Below, piece by piece: positions 44,643 to 54,668 of a stretch of 64,000 bases of DNA. The stretch covers positions 44,131 through 108,130 of the forward strand of contig JAKFWO010000006.1 of NCBI GenBank assembly GCA_021731815.1, given 5' to 3'. The notes below the pieces were generated by a model. That model ran no database searches, was not told the DNA's origin, and saw only the letters and a program-made list of their open reading frames with translations. This DNA comes from Hyphomonadaceae bacterium (lineage in GTDB: Bacteria; Pseudomonadota; Alphaproteobacteria; Caulobacterales; Aquidulcibacteraceae). Within the stretch, counting starts at the first letter, position 1, and every line of letters begins with the position of its first letter. The translations under genes were made by a program, and so were the position numbers.

Positions 44643-45092
44643 TCAGGCGACGCGCTGACGCCGAAGGCTGAGCCCCGCATTGACCAGATGAACCATGGCC
44701 AGAACACTCGCCCCGGTGATGGTGAGAACGAGTTCGGCGGAATGGTTGCTCGTCCCATGCACCCAGGCACCCGACGCCAGAAAGCCAAAGCCGAATCCCG
44801 CAGCAATGCCAAGCGTCACCCCGAACGCGCCGTCAAAGATCCGTCGGCGGAGCGCAAACCAGCTCGTGACCATTGCCAGCGCCAGCAGAATCCAGTGCAC
44901 GATATGACTGTGCGCGAGCAGCGGCGACAGCAAGGGGGCAATGGAAGCAAACAAGGGCAGCGCCAGGCAATGCGCCAGACACAGGGCCGACAAAGCGACG
45001 CCCGCCGCATCCGCGCGCGAATCTTCGGAGATTGCGCTCGCAGGCCGGGCAGAAGCCCGCCGGGCGGAAGAATTCATATTGAGAGAGACCAT
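44643..45092 (-). CDS. MerC-domain membrane protein
   Basis: A 149-residue inner-membrane protein with a MerC-type domain: four helices between about 28 and 142, the first including GVALSALCLAHCLALPLFA with the CLAHC cysteine pair that in MerC carries Hg(II). In genomes without a mer operon such proteins are simply annotated as MerC-domain proteins, and no other mer gene is adjacent here. A mercury role is therefore not supported. ATG 45092 is used; ATG 45077 is as likely, since neither has a good ribosome site. Confidence 0.8.
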   Translation of the reverse strand: MVSLNMNSSARRASARPASAISEDSRADAAGVALSALCLAHCLALPLFASIAPLLSPLLAHSHIVHWILLALAMVTSWFALRRRIFDGAFGVTLGIAAGFGFGFLASGAWVHGTSNHSAELVLTITGASVLAMVHLVNAGLSLRRQRVA

Positions 45093-45189
45093 GAGCGCCA
45101 GAAATATCGAACCGGAAGCACGCTACATCCAGCGCGCAGCCGATCTCTAATGTTATACAATAACAGGCGCAAGCAAAAAACGCCGCTAT

Positions 45190-46065
45190 TCAGCAGGCAG
45201 GAGGCTCTGCCACCCGGCCCTCGGCAGCCGCCAGCGTATTTTCAAGAAGGCATGCGATGGTCATGGGCCCCACTCCGCCGGGCACCGGGCTGATCGCCCC
45301 CGCCACGCCCCGAACCGCCGCGAAATCCAAATCGCCACACAGAATACCCTCAGGGGTGCGATTGATACCGACATCGATGACGATGGCCCCGGGCTTGATG
45401 AATTCCGGCCCGATCGCGCCCGCGCGTCCGATCGCTGCGACCACAATGTCGGCCTTGCGGGTCAGGCTGGCGGAATCCCGGCTCCGCGAATGCAATTGCG
45501 TGACTGTGCAATCCTCGGCCAGCAGCAGGGCCGCCGTCGGACGCCCCACGAGAATGGAACGGCCCAGCACTGCGCAATGGGCCCCCGAAAGGCTTCCGTC
45601 ACTCAATGCGGACCGGGCGAGAGCGACGATCCCGAGCGGCGTGCAGGGCCGCAATCCCGGCAGGCCGAGCACCAGCCGACCCTGATTATGCAGGGTCAGG
45701 CCATCGACATCCTTTTCAGGCGCGAGTGCGGCGAGAGTGCGATCGCGGTCATAGCCCGCCGGCAACGGCAATTGCACCAATATGCCATCCACCAGAATAT
45801 CGGCGGAAAGGGCTTGCACCAAACGCGTCAGTTTTTCCTGTCCGGAATCAGCCTGCAGGGAATGAAGGCGGGTTTCCATACCCACCAGCGCCGCCGCTTT
45901 GGCCTTGGCCGCGACATAGATCCGGCTGGCCGGATCATCGCCGACCAGCACGACATCGAGCCGCGCTGCGCGGCCCATCCGGTCGTGGAAAGCCCGGTGC
46001 CGTTCGGCCAATGCCCCCCGCATGGCCAGGGCTGCGGCCCGCCCGTCGATCACTTGCGCGGACAT
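45190..46065 (-). CDS. folD: Methylenetetrahydrofolate dehydrogenase/cyclohydrolase
   Basis: A 291-residue bifunctional enzyme of one-carbon metabolism that interconverts methylene-, methenyl- and 10-formyl-tetrahydrofolate with NADP. Key motifs: VVLVGDDPASRIYVAAKAKA near 38-57 with the catalytic Lys and Tyr, DGILVQLPLPAG near 92-103, PEKDVDGLT, PCTPLGIV, VLGRSILVGRPTAALLL and VIDVGINR. It links with the 4-aminobenzoate genes in the same window only through folate chemistry. In many alphaproteobacteria yggT, a DUF167 gene and folD are neighbours; here only yggT is nearby and a 113-bp repeat lies in between. Confidence 0.95.
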   Translation of the reverse strand: MSAQVIDGRAAALAMRGALAERHRAFHDRMGRAARLDVVLVGDDPASRIYVAAKAKAAALVGMETRLHSLQADSGQEKLTRLVQALSADILVDGILVQLPLPAGYDRDRTLAALAPEKDVDGLTLHNQGRLVLGLPGLRPCTPLGIVALARSALSDGSLSGAHCAVLGRSILVGRPTAALLLAEDCTVTQLHSRSRDSASLTRKADIVVAAIGRAGAIGPEFIKPGAIVIDVGINRTPEGILCGDLDFAAVRGVAGAISPVPGGVGPMTIACLLENTLAAAEGRVAEPPAC

Positions 46066-46138
46066 GCGTCCCGATCCCTCTTTCCTGCCTGATCTTGTGC
46101 GCTATCCGTCCCGAAAAACCCGTTTGTGGTCAGCTCTG

Positions 46139-46251
46139 GAGCGCGTTCAGAAAAAGTGGAATCCGGTTTTCGCCTGAACGCGCTCCAATTCATTGAATCT
46201 AAGCATTTACAATTCAGACATTCGGCTCGGATTTCCTTGAAAAAGCTCTAG
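46139..46251 (-). repeat. 113-bp two-hairpin repeat, copy 1 (between yggT and folD)
   Basis: Read on the minus strand, the element starts CTAGAGCTTTTTCAAGGAAA and ends with a perfect 12-bp inverted repeat, GAGCGCGTTCAG (46139-46150) against CTGAACGCGCTC (46174-46185). A second, weaker hairpin fills its first half. The stop codon of yggT (46248-46250) lies within the element's first four bases. It matches copy 2 (63226-63338) over the same 113 bp without gaps; by hand I count 18 mismatches, about 84 percent identity. It resembles the REP-like intergenic repeats common in alphaproteobacteria. Confidence 0.9.
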
Positions 46252-46544
46252 CGAAGAAGCGTGGGTGCCAGCCAGTTCTTCACAAAATAAACGATGAGCA
46301 GCAGTGCAAAGGGCGCGAAATCCACCCCGCCGAGATTGGGCAAAACCCGCCTTATGGGTGCCAGCAAGGGCCTTGTGAGATCGTCGGTCACCCGCAGGAC
46401 CGTCGCCACAAACCGGTTGCGCAGATTGACGATATCAAACTGCACCAGCCATGAAAGGATCACATTGATAAAGATGATCCAGATCAGCAACGTCAAAATC
46501 GGCTGTATAAAGAATCCATTGACGGCCATGAGAAAGCCCGACAT
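46248..46544 (-). CDS. YggT family inner-membrane protein
   Basis: A 98-residue membrane protein with two helices: FFIQPILTLLIWIIFINVILSW near 12-32 and FAPFALLLIVYFVKNWLAP near 75-93, with LRVTDDLTRPLLAPIRRVLP between. This is the standard YggT (CcmB3-like) layout; the function is undefined, although plant relatives assist heme attachment. The start is ATG 46544, since GGAG stands six bases ahead; further ATG codons upstream lack ribosome sites. Its stop codon is supplied by the edge of the 113-bp repeat, which then separates it from folD. Confidence 0.85.
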   Translation of the reverse strand: MSGFLMAVNGFFIQPILTLLIWIIFINVILSWLVQFDIVNLRNRFVATVLRVTDDLTRPLLAPIRRVLPNLGGVDFAPFALLLIVYFVKNWLAPTLLR

Positions 46545-46739
46545 CCAACGCTCCATCAAAACCATCCCGGCGCAAACAATCGCTGCCGGACAAGGGTCAA
46601 TTGCCAATCGAATCGATCATGCAATATTTCTGTTAAACAGCCCTCCCTGCCCAAGTGCAACAGGCCAGGACGGCATTGGCTGGCCATTCGCCGTCCGTTA
46701 ATGCCCGGAATCGCTCCGTCGCAGCAATCAACCGGACTG

Positions 46740-48803
46740 CTATTTCAGCCAGATATCGGCGGCGGCGGCTTGCCCGTCGGAATCGACGAGAGTGATCGAG
46801 ACCGCGCCGGGCCCATCGGGCCGCCATTCCGCGGAATCGCCAAAGGGCTCGCTGGCAATAGCCTTCCCATTGACCAGCCAGTGATAGGGCTTGCGTCCGC
46901 CAGAGGCAATCAGCGCCAGGCTCGTGCCTTCCGAATCAGCAGAAAGACTTTGCCAGTTCACAAGGGTCCCGGAATCGGGAAAGACAATCCGCAGGCCCTC
47001 GCGGCCTGCGCTCCGGTCATAACGATCGCCGCGCCAGAAATCCGGCCCCGATTCGATTCCCGCTGCCCGTCCGGATTCGGGAGGGCGCGCCCGGGAACGG
47101 GTCGGCAAGAGGTCGAAGATCCGGAACAGTACCGGGGCCGCCGCCGCCCGGCCAAACTGGTCGGGAATGGGTGTGGCATCGGCGCGAGCGACAAGCACTC
47201 CAAGCGTCCAGCCGCCGCCCGCACCCAGCGCCCAGGCATCGCGAAACCCGTAGGATGTTCCCGTCTTGAAGGCAAAACGCTGGGTGTCCGGCGCGGCGGC
47301 AACACCGGGAGGGGTGGGTGCGCCCGCGAGAATCCGGGAAATGGTCGCGGAAGCTTCCGCGCTCATCAGACGGGCCGGCTTTCGCATTGGCCCGTCTTCG
47401 CTGACATGGAGCGCAGGAGCCACCCCTCCGGCATCGAGCGCGAGATACAGCTGCACAAGGTCCGAAAGCCGCAGCCCGACGCCACCCAACGCCAGCGGAA
47501 GCCCCGCCCGCGCATGGCCTGCCGGCCAGCGCAGCACGGCTCCGCCTTCGCGCAGGCGTGCGGCAAAGCGTTCCGAACCAATGGCGTCGAGAATTTTTAC
47601 CGCCGGGATATTGAGCGATAATTGCAGCGCCTCGGCCAAAGACACATCGCCGACAAAGCCGCCCTCAAAATTTCCGGGCTCATAATCGCCGAATTTCACC
47701 GGCGCGTCGCGGATGATCGTCCCGGGTCGCGCAATCGCATCGTCAAAGGCCATGGCATAGATGAAGGGCTTGAGTGTCGATCCGGGCGAACGCACGGCCT
47801 CGCTCATATCCACCGCCCCGCGCCGCCGCAGGCTGAAATAATCGCCGCCCCCGACCAGCGCGCGGATCGCCCCCGTTTCGCTCTCGGCAAGGATCAGGGC
47901 GATCGAGGCTTCGGGGTCGAGTGCGGGCAAAGCCCGAGCCGCAGCCGCTTCCAGAATGCGCTGGAGATCGAAATGGATCGTGGTGCGGATGGTCGGCGAA
48001 TCTCCCGGCCGGTGGGCACGGGCGAGGCGCTCGGCCAGATGCGGCGCGTGAAAGGGCAGGGATTCGCGCGCCCGCGGCAAGGGGTCGGCGAGCGCCACCG
48101 CCAGATCATTCCCCCGGATCGCGCCATTGGCGGCGAGCTGCTTCAGCACCTTGTCGCGAATCTTCCGGGCGATGGCCGGATCGCGGTCCGGCCGCGCCCG
48201 GTTGGGCGATTGGGGCAAGGCGATGAGCAATGCGGATTCGGCAAGCGTCAGATGGGCCGGCTCCTTGCCCAGCCATTGCAGGCTCGCCGTCCGCAAGCCG
48301 GCAATATTGCCCCCATAGGGCGCGAGCCTCAGATAGAGATCGAGGATTTCCGTTTTGGAATGAAAGAGCTCCAGCCGAAGGGCGCGATGCATCTCGAGCC
48401 CCTTGCGCCAAAATGTGCGTGGCCCGGGATCCATCAGCCGCGCGACCTGCATGGTCAGGGTCGAGCCGCCCGACACTACCCGCCCGGCACCGAAATTCTG
48501 GCGAATGGCCCGCGCGAAAGCCAATCCATCCACCCCCCAATGGCGATGGAAGCGCTTGTCCTCATAGGCGATGAGCAGTCGCAGGAAATTGGGATCAACG
48601 GCATTGGACGTGACCGGAAGCCGCATCTGGCCATCGGGTGCGGCAAAGGCCCGCAGGAGCCGCCCATCCGCAGCTTCCACGGCCAGCGACGCACCCGTCA
48701 TCCGGCGACCTTTCCCGATCAGGCCCGGTGGGATGAGGAAGCTGGCAGCCAGGACAAAAAACGCCGCAAAAGCCGCCAGTCTCGCCCGCGAGGCGATCCG
48801 CAT
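46740..48803 (-). CDS. pbpC: Penicillin-binding protein 1C
   Basis: A 687-residue bifunctional class A penicillin-binding protein. After one membrane helix (about 9-30) comes the GT51 glycosyltransferase with catalytic Glu81 in EDKRFHRHWGVD and GGSTLTMQ near 112-119, then the transpeptidase with SxxK at Ser342-Lys345 (GSTLKP), SLN at 396-398 and KTGTS at 513-517, and the C-terminal BiPBP_C domain. It polymerises and cross-links peptidoglycan on the periplasmic face. ATG 48803 lies 47 bp after the stop of the alpha-2-macroglobulin gene; this pairing is conserved in Gram-negatives and links repair of the wall to periplasmic defence. Confidence 0.95.
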   Translation of the reverse strand: MRIASRARLAAFAAFFVLAASFLIPPGLIGKGRRMTGASLAVEAADGRLLRAFAAPDGQMRLPVTSNAVDPNFLRLLIAYEDKRFHRHWGVDGLAFARAIRQNFGAGRVVSGGSTLTMQVARLMDPGPRTFWRKGLEMHRALRLELFHSKTEILDLYLRLAPYGGNIAGLRTASLQWLGKEPAHLTLAESALLIALPQSPNRARPDRDPAIARKIRDKVLKQLAANGAIRGNDLAVALADPLPRARESLPFHAPHLAERLARAHRPGDSPTIRTTIHFDLQRILEAAAARALPALDPEASIALILAESETGAIRALVGGGDYFSLRRRGAVDMSEAVRSPGSTLKPFIYAMAFDDAIARPGTIIRDAPVKFGDYEPGNFEGGFVGDVSLAEALQLSLNIPAVKILDAIGSERFAARLREGGAVLRWPAGHARAGLPLALGGVGLRLSDLVQLYLALDAGGVAPALHVSEDGPMRKPARLMSAEASATISRILAGAPTPPGVAAAPDTQRFAFKTGTSYGFRDAWALGAGGGWTLGVLVARADATPIPDQFGRAAAAPVLFRIFDLLPTRSRARPPESGRAAGIESGPDFWRGDRYDRSAGREGLRIVFPDSGTLVNWQSLSADSEGTSLALIASGGRKPYHWLVNGKAIASEPFGDSAEWRPDGPGAVSITLVDSDGQAAAADIWLK

Positions 48804-48849
48804 ATCGCGGGGGCTGGCGTGGCCAGCGCTCCGGAAGCTCAACCGACGG

Positions 48850-51800
48850 TCATTTTGCCTTGACAACAGTGCTCTCCGCCGCCGAGCGGCCGAAAAATTC
48901 GGGGCGATACATGTCTTCCACATAGGCCCCCGGGGCCCGGAAGCGGCCCGGACTCACTGCCCGCGCCAGATAGGCGGTACGGAGAATTTGCGTTCCGCCC
49001 GTCCGGCTGACCCGCAGCCCCGCGATGAAGCGGTCATCCCGGATCTCGGTATGGATGGGGGTGGCAAGCGCGCCGAGCCATGTCAGCTTCTCGGCCGCAC
49101 GGCCCTCAAACAAGCGCGTATTTTCGATCTCAAGTCCGGCCGGGAGGAGATCGACGGCAAGAACCTCGCCCGAGGGGGCGCGATCGACCTCGATATCGAG
49201 CACCACCACCACCAGATCGTTCTGGGCCAGCGCCTGACGGTCGGCCGCGCTGCCATCCAGCCGGAAGAGCGAGCGACGGATACGCATCCCCTTGCTTTCC
49301 GCCGGGCGGGAATCAGAATCAACCGGGATTGCCGTAACCGAAATGGACTGAAAGACCGGGCCCGTGCCCGTGTTCACGATACTCAGTCCGCGATCGAGAT
49401 CGGCCAATTGCTTGCCCGAAAATGCGAGTCCATACACCAGTTTGTCAGCGGCGACCGGTTTGCCGTCCGCCGTGAGCGCGAGCTTGCCCCCCCGCCTGAG
49501 CAGGCCATGGGCGGCGCGCATCATCCAGGCCATGTCCTGGGTCGAGAGATATTGCGTCCGCCCCCGTCTTTCGGACAGCGAGAATGCGAGGTCGTTGAGC
49601 GCGCGCGCATCCGCACCCGGCCGCTCGGCAAGGATCGCCACCACGCCGGCCATGTCGCGAATCGGGCTGCCATAGGTCCAGGCCGGATAATCATTGGGGC
49701 TCGCCCCGATCTTGCGGGCAGCCGCAATGGCGGCGTCGGCATATTTGCCGGCACGCCCGGAATCGCCCGCCGAATGCAGGGCCGCCGACAGCATGGCGCG
49801 CGCGAGAGGATCGGGCAATTTGTCGCCATAGACATCGGCGAAATAGCTCAATTGGCCGCGCGATAGCCAGGGACTGGCAGGCTTGAGCGCCGCATCGGCC
49901 TGCATCAATGCGAAATAGGAATAGCTGCGTTGCGCGAGCGCCGGCGGCGCGAAATCCGCGCGGTCGACACGCCGCGCCAGCCAATCCGCGGCGCGCATGG
50001 CCGGTCGGTCGCTGACCGCAAAGCCCTTCGCCTTCGCGCGCACCAGAAATTCCAGCGCATAAGCGGTCAGCCATTCATCCGCAGAATCGTCACTGCCCCA
50101 GAAGCCGAAGGCCCCTTCAGGCGTCTGCATGGCCAGCACCCGGTCGAGCGCATCCGTGAGCGTGCGGCGCACCGAATCCGCATCCTTCGGGACAATTCCG
50201 GCCGCCGCGCCAACATCGTCGAGATAGAGCAAAGGCAGTGCACGGCTCAATGTCTGTTCGAGACAGCCATAGGCATATCGGTCGAGGCTATTGTAGAGAC
50301 CGGCAAAATCGAGATTGGGGGCAGTCGAAAAGCTCGTCGCCATCTGGGCCCCGTTCCGGTACATGCCCTTGAGGCTTCCGGCATCGACCCGTGCCTGTCC
50401 GCCGGGTGGCAGTGTTCTCACATTGACCCGGGTTTCATAGGATCCACTGGCGCGCACGGTAATCGGCCAGACCAGATCCGGCCGCGCCACCCCGCCCGGC
50501 GGTGTGAAAGACAACCGCACCCGGCCCGAACCCACCTCTTTTCCGGTCAGCCGGACGCGCCTGACGATTTTCTCACCCGCCTTCATTTGAAGGGTCTTTG
50601 GCAATGCTTCCACGCTGACATTTCCCTCGGCCATCAGCGCCATCCGGGCAGCTCCTGCCGGACCCGACACATTGTGGAAGGTCAGCGTCAGGAAGGCCTC
50701 ATCGCCGGGGGAAAGAAAGCGCGGCGGCGAGGCATTCACCACCACCGGGTCACGCACGAAAATGGTTGCATCGCCAGAGCCAGCCTTGCGCCGGCTGGCC
50801 GCCACCGCCATCAGGCGGATCTTGCCCTGAAATTCGGGCAGATCGAGACTGACACTCCCCTTGCCCGCCCGGTCGAGACGCACGACGCCCGAAAAAAGCG
50901 CCAGCGGCTTGATCCAGCGATCGGGCAATTGCCCCGATTGGCGCGCGGCCGCGTCACCGCCGCTCTTGATCTTGCCCAGCACATGCCAGCGCGGATCGAT
51001 GAGCTTGCCGTAGGAATCGCGCAGATCAAGGCCGAGCCGCCGCTTGCCGAAGATATAGGCGGCTGGGTCAGGGGTCTGGAAGCCGGTGAGCTGGAGCACG
51101 CCTTCATCCACGGCCGCAAGCGTGACCATGACGGTTTCGCCGGCCGCTCCATCGACGGTGAACGGTGCCCTGAGGGTCTGGCGCGGACGAATTTCGGTCG
51201 GCAAATCGAATTTCACCTCGAGCGCCCGGGCTTTCGGGTCGATCCCGAGCCAGGCGAGGCCAATCGCCCGACCCGGCAATTGCGGTCCCTGCAATTCTTC
51301 CGACGGTGCGGATGCCGGCGTCGCCGATCCCGGCTTCCCGTCCTTTGTCGAAACCTTTACCGCGGCACCCGGTTTCTCGCCGGGTGTCAGGCTGGGCCTG
51401 AAGGCATGGACGATGGCATAGACCCCCGGTCCCCAATTCTCGCGCACGGGGATCGTCAGGACCTGGCCCTTGTCACCGGCATTCAACCGGAAGCGGCGGG
51501 ATTCGATCACGCCTTCGCGCGCCAGCGTCAATTCAGCTTCGCCTGCAAAAGGCGATTTCACCAGAATGCGGGCGACATCGCCGGCGACATAGCTCGGCTT
51601 GTCGGCCAATACGCTCAGCCCGTCCGGGCTTTCATTGTCCTCGCCACCCTGGCGCCAGCCGGCATAGATGCGCAGCGACGCCGCCGCGCGCCGTTCGGCC
51701 CCGTCGCGTGGGTCATAGATCTCAACCCGGTAGGACCCCCATTGCCGCAGAGCCGGCGTTTCGAGCGTGGCAATCTTCTGGCCGGAAATCTGGAACCCGC

Positions 51801-54378
51801 CCGATGCCACCGGCAGATCCCGCGGGACATAGCGATAATTCCAGCTATCGCCATTGCGGCTCCAGATATAACGGTAATCCTCGCGCACGATGCGGTAGCG
51901 CAGACCGGCCAAAGCGGTGCGCCCCCCTCGCCAGTCGACAGCCAATGCCTCGATAATTGCCGGTTGGTCGAGACTGACCACCCCGTCCCCGCCCTTGAGG
52001 CGCAGGCCGATAAAGGGTTGGGCGCGCGCAATGGGTGCGGTGAAAGCGCGCCGGATCGGCCGGCCGCCTTCTTCAAAAACGGTCGCGCTGACCAGCGCCT
52101 CGAGCGGCTGGCTCACGGCGGGGATTTCGGGCAGGGTCGCGAGAAAGCTGCTTTTGCCGGCCGCATCGCTGACGGGGAGTTTCACCTCGCCCGAGACATC
52201 ATTGAACGCCTCGTCGATCAGGCCAAAGCGAAAGCCGGTATATTTGGCAAAGGGTGCCTCGATCCGGCGCACATTGACCAGGCCCTCCCCGCTCAGACCG
52301 GCACCCGGCGCGCCATAGAGATATTGCGCGTTCACATCAACCCGGATGGGCGCACCACCGGAAAAGGCCTCGGTCTTCGGGGCCAGCGCGAGTTCGAGCC
52401 GCGCGGGAACAAAATCCTCCACTTCGAAATTGATGCGGTTGAGTTCGTCGAGCGCACCCTCGCGCCCCGGCAGAAACAAAGCCGCCGACCAGCTTCCCGT
52501 GCGGGCTGCGGCCGGAAGCCGGATATCGGCGAAATAAGCGGCGGGCGTATTGGCTTCCGGCTGGAGGATGCGGCGCTCGGCCTCCGCCCCGTCCGGCCGG
52601 AAAACCCGCAAGGTGAGCGGCGGCGGATTGCCGGCGGCTGCACCCGTCTCGTCGCGCAACAACACCCCGATCCGCACCGGCGATTCCTCGCCCGGGCGAT
52701 AGATTCCACGATCGGTATAGATAAAGGCATCGAGCCCTGTGGGCGGCACACGCCCGCCGGCCCCGCGATCCGACAGATCAAAGCCCGGCTGACCGAGATC
52801 AACGAAAGTAAACTCCCCATTGCGTCCGAAAGCCAGCAAAAGCCGCGGTTCGGTACCACCCTTGCCCCGCGCCAGACCCGGCGCAAAATTCGCGCGGCCA
52901 CTGGCATCGGTGGTGGCTTCCCCCAGCACGGAATTGTTGCGGGCCAGCAATTGCATCCGTAATCCCGGAATTGGCGAGGCATCGGCATAGGATCGCGCGA
53001 GCGCCGTCATGCCTTCCGGCCCGGACAGGGTGGACAGACCGATATCGGTGACGATCACCCATTGGGTGGCACGCGCATCCCATTCATCCGTACTGTCATT
53101 ATCGGGCCGGGCGGTGAGAACATAGAGCCCGGGCTTGCGCTCGGGCAGCATGTCGTCGATCGGGACGGCAGCCTGGGTTGCGCGATTGCGCCTGACCTCG
53201 AAGCTCATCTCCCCCGACCAGATTTTCTCGCCATGGGAATCAGCAATCTGGCGGGCATCATAGCCCCATAATTGTTGCAGGCTGCCGCCACGCTCGAATT
53301 GGGGCACCAGATTGCGGTCATTGATGCGAAACAGCTCGAGCCGCGCGCGGTTGAGATTGAGTGCCGTCAAGGGCACGCCCGCACTCTTCACCCGCGGCAG
53401 AATGAAGGCGCGATCATTGAAGGACAGGCGCGCGGGACGGTCCTCGAAGCTGGCATCGATGACATAATCCGCAGCGAGCCTGGCCCCGCTTTGCGCCGGC
53501 AAGCCCTTGAGGAGCCGCACTTCCAGCCGCTGGCCATGCAGAAAACCGCCAAGGCACAGATTACGCCCCGACGCCCAGGCCGTGAATTTGCCCTTCCCCG
53601 CCACCCGGACATAATCCTCGTAGCGGGCTTCACCGTCTTCCCGCAGAGCCCAGGAGAAACTTACGCATAATTCGGGTTGATCACTGTCATGGATCACTTC
53701 GTGATTGAGCGCGAACAGCTTCTGGCCGGTCAGGCGCGCCAGTCTTTCGCTGATTTCGCCATCGCTGCGCAGCCGGACGGAATCGCGATAGACCGCGATG
53801 GCCGCGGCTTCCTCCCCCCGGCTTTCATAGAGATCGCCGAGGAATTTCAGGATATCGGCGCGCACGCCATCCTCGCCGGTGCGTGTCAGTGCGCGGTGGG
53901 CGGCGATCGCGGCCTCTTCGCTATTGTCGGAACGCCGGGCACTGTCGGCAAACAACATCCAGGCGGCCGCATCATCGGAACCCAGCCGCAGAGCCTCGCG
54001 GGAATCGGAATAAGCCTGCCAGAAATTGCCGGCCTGCGAGGCCTCCATGGCCCGCTGCAAGAGGTTCTCGGCTTCTGCGGGGTTTTCCACGGCACCCTGG
54101 CGCAGGGTCTCGCCAAAGGTCTGCGCATCGGCCGCGCCGGGAAGTTCCACGGGTTTGCCGGAGGCTGATCCGGTGCCCGGTAGCTCCGCCGCCCCGCCCT
54201 GACGCACAATGCCCGATGCACTGTCCTCGGAATAAACGCCTTTGGCAAAATCGCCGGAACCACGGGATGCCCCGAACAGCCCGCCAGCCACATTGTTGCG
54301 CCACAGACCCGACGTCGCAGCCGCAGCCGACACCAGCAGGAAAATGCCGGCAAGAATCCACATCCCGAAACGCTTCAT
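48850..54378 (-). CDS. Bacterial alpha-2-macroglobulin
   Basis: A 1842-residue periplasmic protease trap. The N-terminus MKRFGMWILAGIFLLVSAAA is a membrane anchor or uncleaved signal with no lipobox Cys, unlike E. coli YfhM. Residues about 100-215 form TPR-like helices not found in the short forms. Repeated MG-type beta domains follow, with an A2M bait/complement-type region in GRAIGLAWLGIDPKA, then the thioester domain, with Cys1372-Leu-Glu-Gln1375 in YGCLEQTLSRALP as the intact thioester. The gene is coupled to pbpC behind it (47 bp). It would trap foreign proteases that enter through a damaged outer membrane. ATG 54378 has GAGG ahead. Confidence 0.93.
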   Translation of the reverse strand: MKRFGMWILAGIFLLVSAAAATSGLWRNNVAGGLFGASRGSGDFAKGVYSEDSASGIVRQGGAAELPGTGSASGKPVELPGAADAQTFGETLRQGAVENPAEAENLLQRAMEASQAGNFWQAYSDSREALRLGSDDAAAWMLFADSARRSDNSEEAAIAAHRALTRTGEDGVRADILKFLGDLYESRGEEAAAIAVYRDSVRLRSDGEISERLARLTGQKLFALNHEVIHDSDQPELCVSFSWALREDGEARYEDYVRVAGKGKFTAWASGRNLCLGGFLHGQRLEVRLLKGLPAQSGARLAADYVIDASFEDRPARLSFNDRAFILPRVKSAGVPLTALNLNRARLELFRINDRNLVPQFERGGSLQQLWGYDARQIADSHGEKIWSGEMSFEVRRNRATQAAVPIDDMLPERKPGLYVLTARPDNDSTDEWDARATQWVIVTDIGLSTLSGPEGMTALARSYADASPIPGLRMQLLARNNSVLGEATTDASGRANFAPGLARGKGGTEPRLLLAFGRNGEFTFVDLGQPGFDLSDRGAGGRVPPTGLDAFIYTDRGIYRPGEESPVRIGVLLRDETGAAAGNPPPLTLRVFRPDGAEAERRILQPEANTPAAYFADIRLPAAARTGSWSAALFLPGREGALDELNRINFEVEDFVPARLELALAPKTEAFSGGAPIRVDVNAQYLYGAPGAGLSGEGLVNVRRIEAPFAKYTGFRFGLIDEAFNDVSGEVKLPVSDAAGKSSFLATLPEIPAVSQPLEALVSATVFEEGGRPIRRAFTAPIARAQPFIGLRLKGGDGVVSLDQPAIIEALAVDWRGGRTALAGLRYRIVREDYRYIWSRNGDSWNYRYVPRDLPVASGGFQISGQKIATLETPALRQWGSYRVEIYDPRDGAERRAAASLRIYAGWRQGGEDNESPDGLSVLADKPSYVAGDVARILVKSPFAGEAELTLAREGVIESRRFRLNAGDKGQVLTIPVRENWGPGVYAIVHAFRPSLTPGEKPGAAVKVSTKDGKPGSATPASAPSEELQGPQLPGRAIGLAWLGIDPKARALEVKFDLPTEIRPRQTLRAPFTVDGAAGETVMVTLAAVDEGVLQLTGFQTPDPAAYIFGKRRLGLDLRDSYGKLIDPRWHVLGKIKSGGDAAARQSGQLPDRWIKPLALFSGVVRLDRAGKGSVSLDLPEFQGKIRLMAVAASRRKAGSGDATIFVRDPVVVNASPPRFLSPGDEAFLTLTFHNVSGPAGAARMALMAEGNVSVEALPKTLQMKAGEKIVRRVRLTGKEVGSGRVRLSFTPPGGVARPDLVWPITVRASGSYETRVNVRTLPPGGQARVDAGSLKGMYRNGAQMATSFSTAPNLDFAGLYNSLDRYAYGCLEQTLSRALPLLYLDDVGAAAGIVPKDADSVRRTLTDALDRVLAMQTPEGAFGFWGSDDSADEWLTAYALEFLVRAKAKGFAVSDRPAMRAADWLARRVDRADFAPPALAQRSYSYFALMQADAALKPASPWLSRGQLSYFADVYGDKLPDPLARAMLSAALHSAGDSGRAGKYADAAIAAARKIGASPNDYPAWTYGSPIRDMAGVVAILAERPGADARALNDLAFSLSERRGRTQYLSTQDMAWMMRAAHGLLRRGGKLALTADGKPVAADKLVYGLAFSGKQLADLDRGLSIVNTGTGPVFQSISVTAIPVDSDSRPAESKGMRIRRSLFRLDGSAADRQALAQNDLVVVVLDIEVDRAPSGEVLAVDLLPAGLEIENTRLFEGRAAEKLTWLGALATPIHTEIRDDRFIAGLRVSRTGGTQILRTAYLARAVSPGRFRAPGAYVEDMYRPEFFGRSAAESTVVKAK

Positions 54379-54614
54379 CTGTCCCCACCTCGTATCCGGG
54401 CATCGTTCGAAAAATCGATGTCCGTTGAAAAGTCCTTCTGATCAGGGTTCGATGCCCTGAATATCTGTATCGCGCGCCTTTTGTCCGGATCGAATGATCC
54501 CGATCGGTCAGGCCCGAACGCGCTGGCGGACGGACGCTATCACGAAATTTTGTGCGACGGCCAGAAATTTTGATCGGGTTGGAAATATTTGTTGCGTGTA
54601 GGAATTTCGGTACG

Positions 54615-54641
54615 AAAAAGGGCGCGGATTGCTCCGCGCCC
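54615..54641 (-). terminator. Intrinsic terminator of the M13 peptidase gene
   Basis: On the minus strand GGGCGCGGA (54641-54633) pairs perfectly with TCCGCGCCC (54628-54620), leaving a 4-base loop, and is followed by five T (54619-54615). It lies about 28 bases after the peptidase stop codon. This is the clearest protein-gene terminator in the window. Confidence 0.93.
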
Positions 54642-54668
54642 TTCCTGATTCCGTCGAAGACGACGCAA

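Noticed and set aside
44643..45092. Mercury-resistance locus based on the MerC domain and the MerA-like flavoprotein at 15691
   Set aside because: The genes are 27 kb apart, no merR, merT or merP is present, and the flavoprotein lacks MerA metal-binding cysteines.
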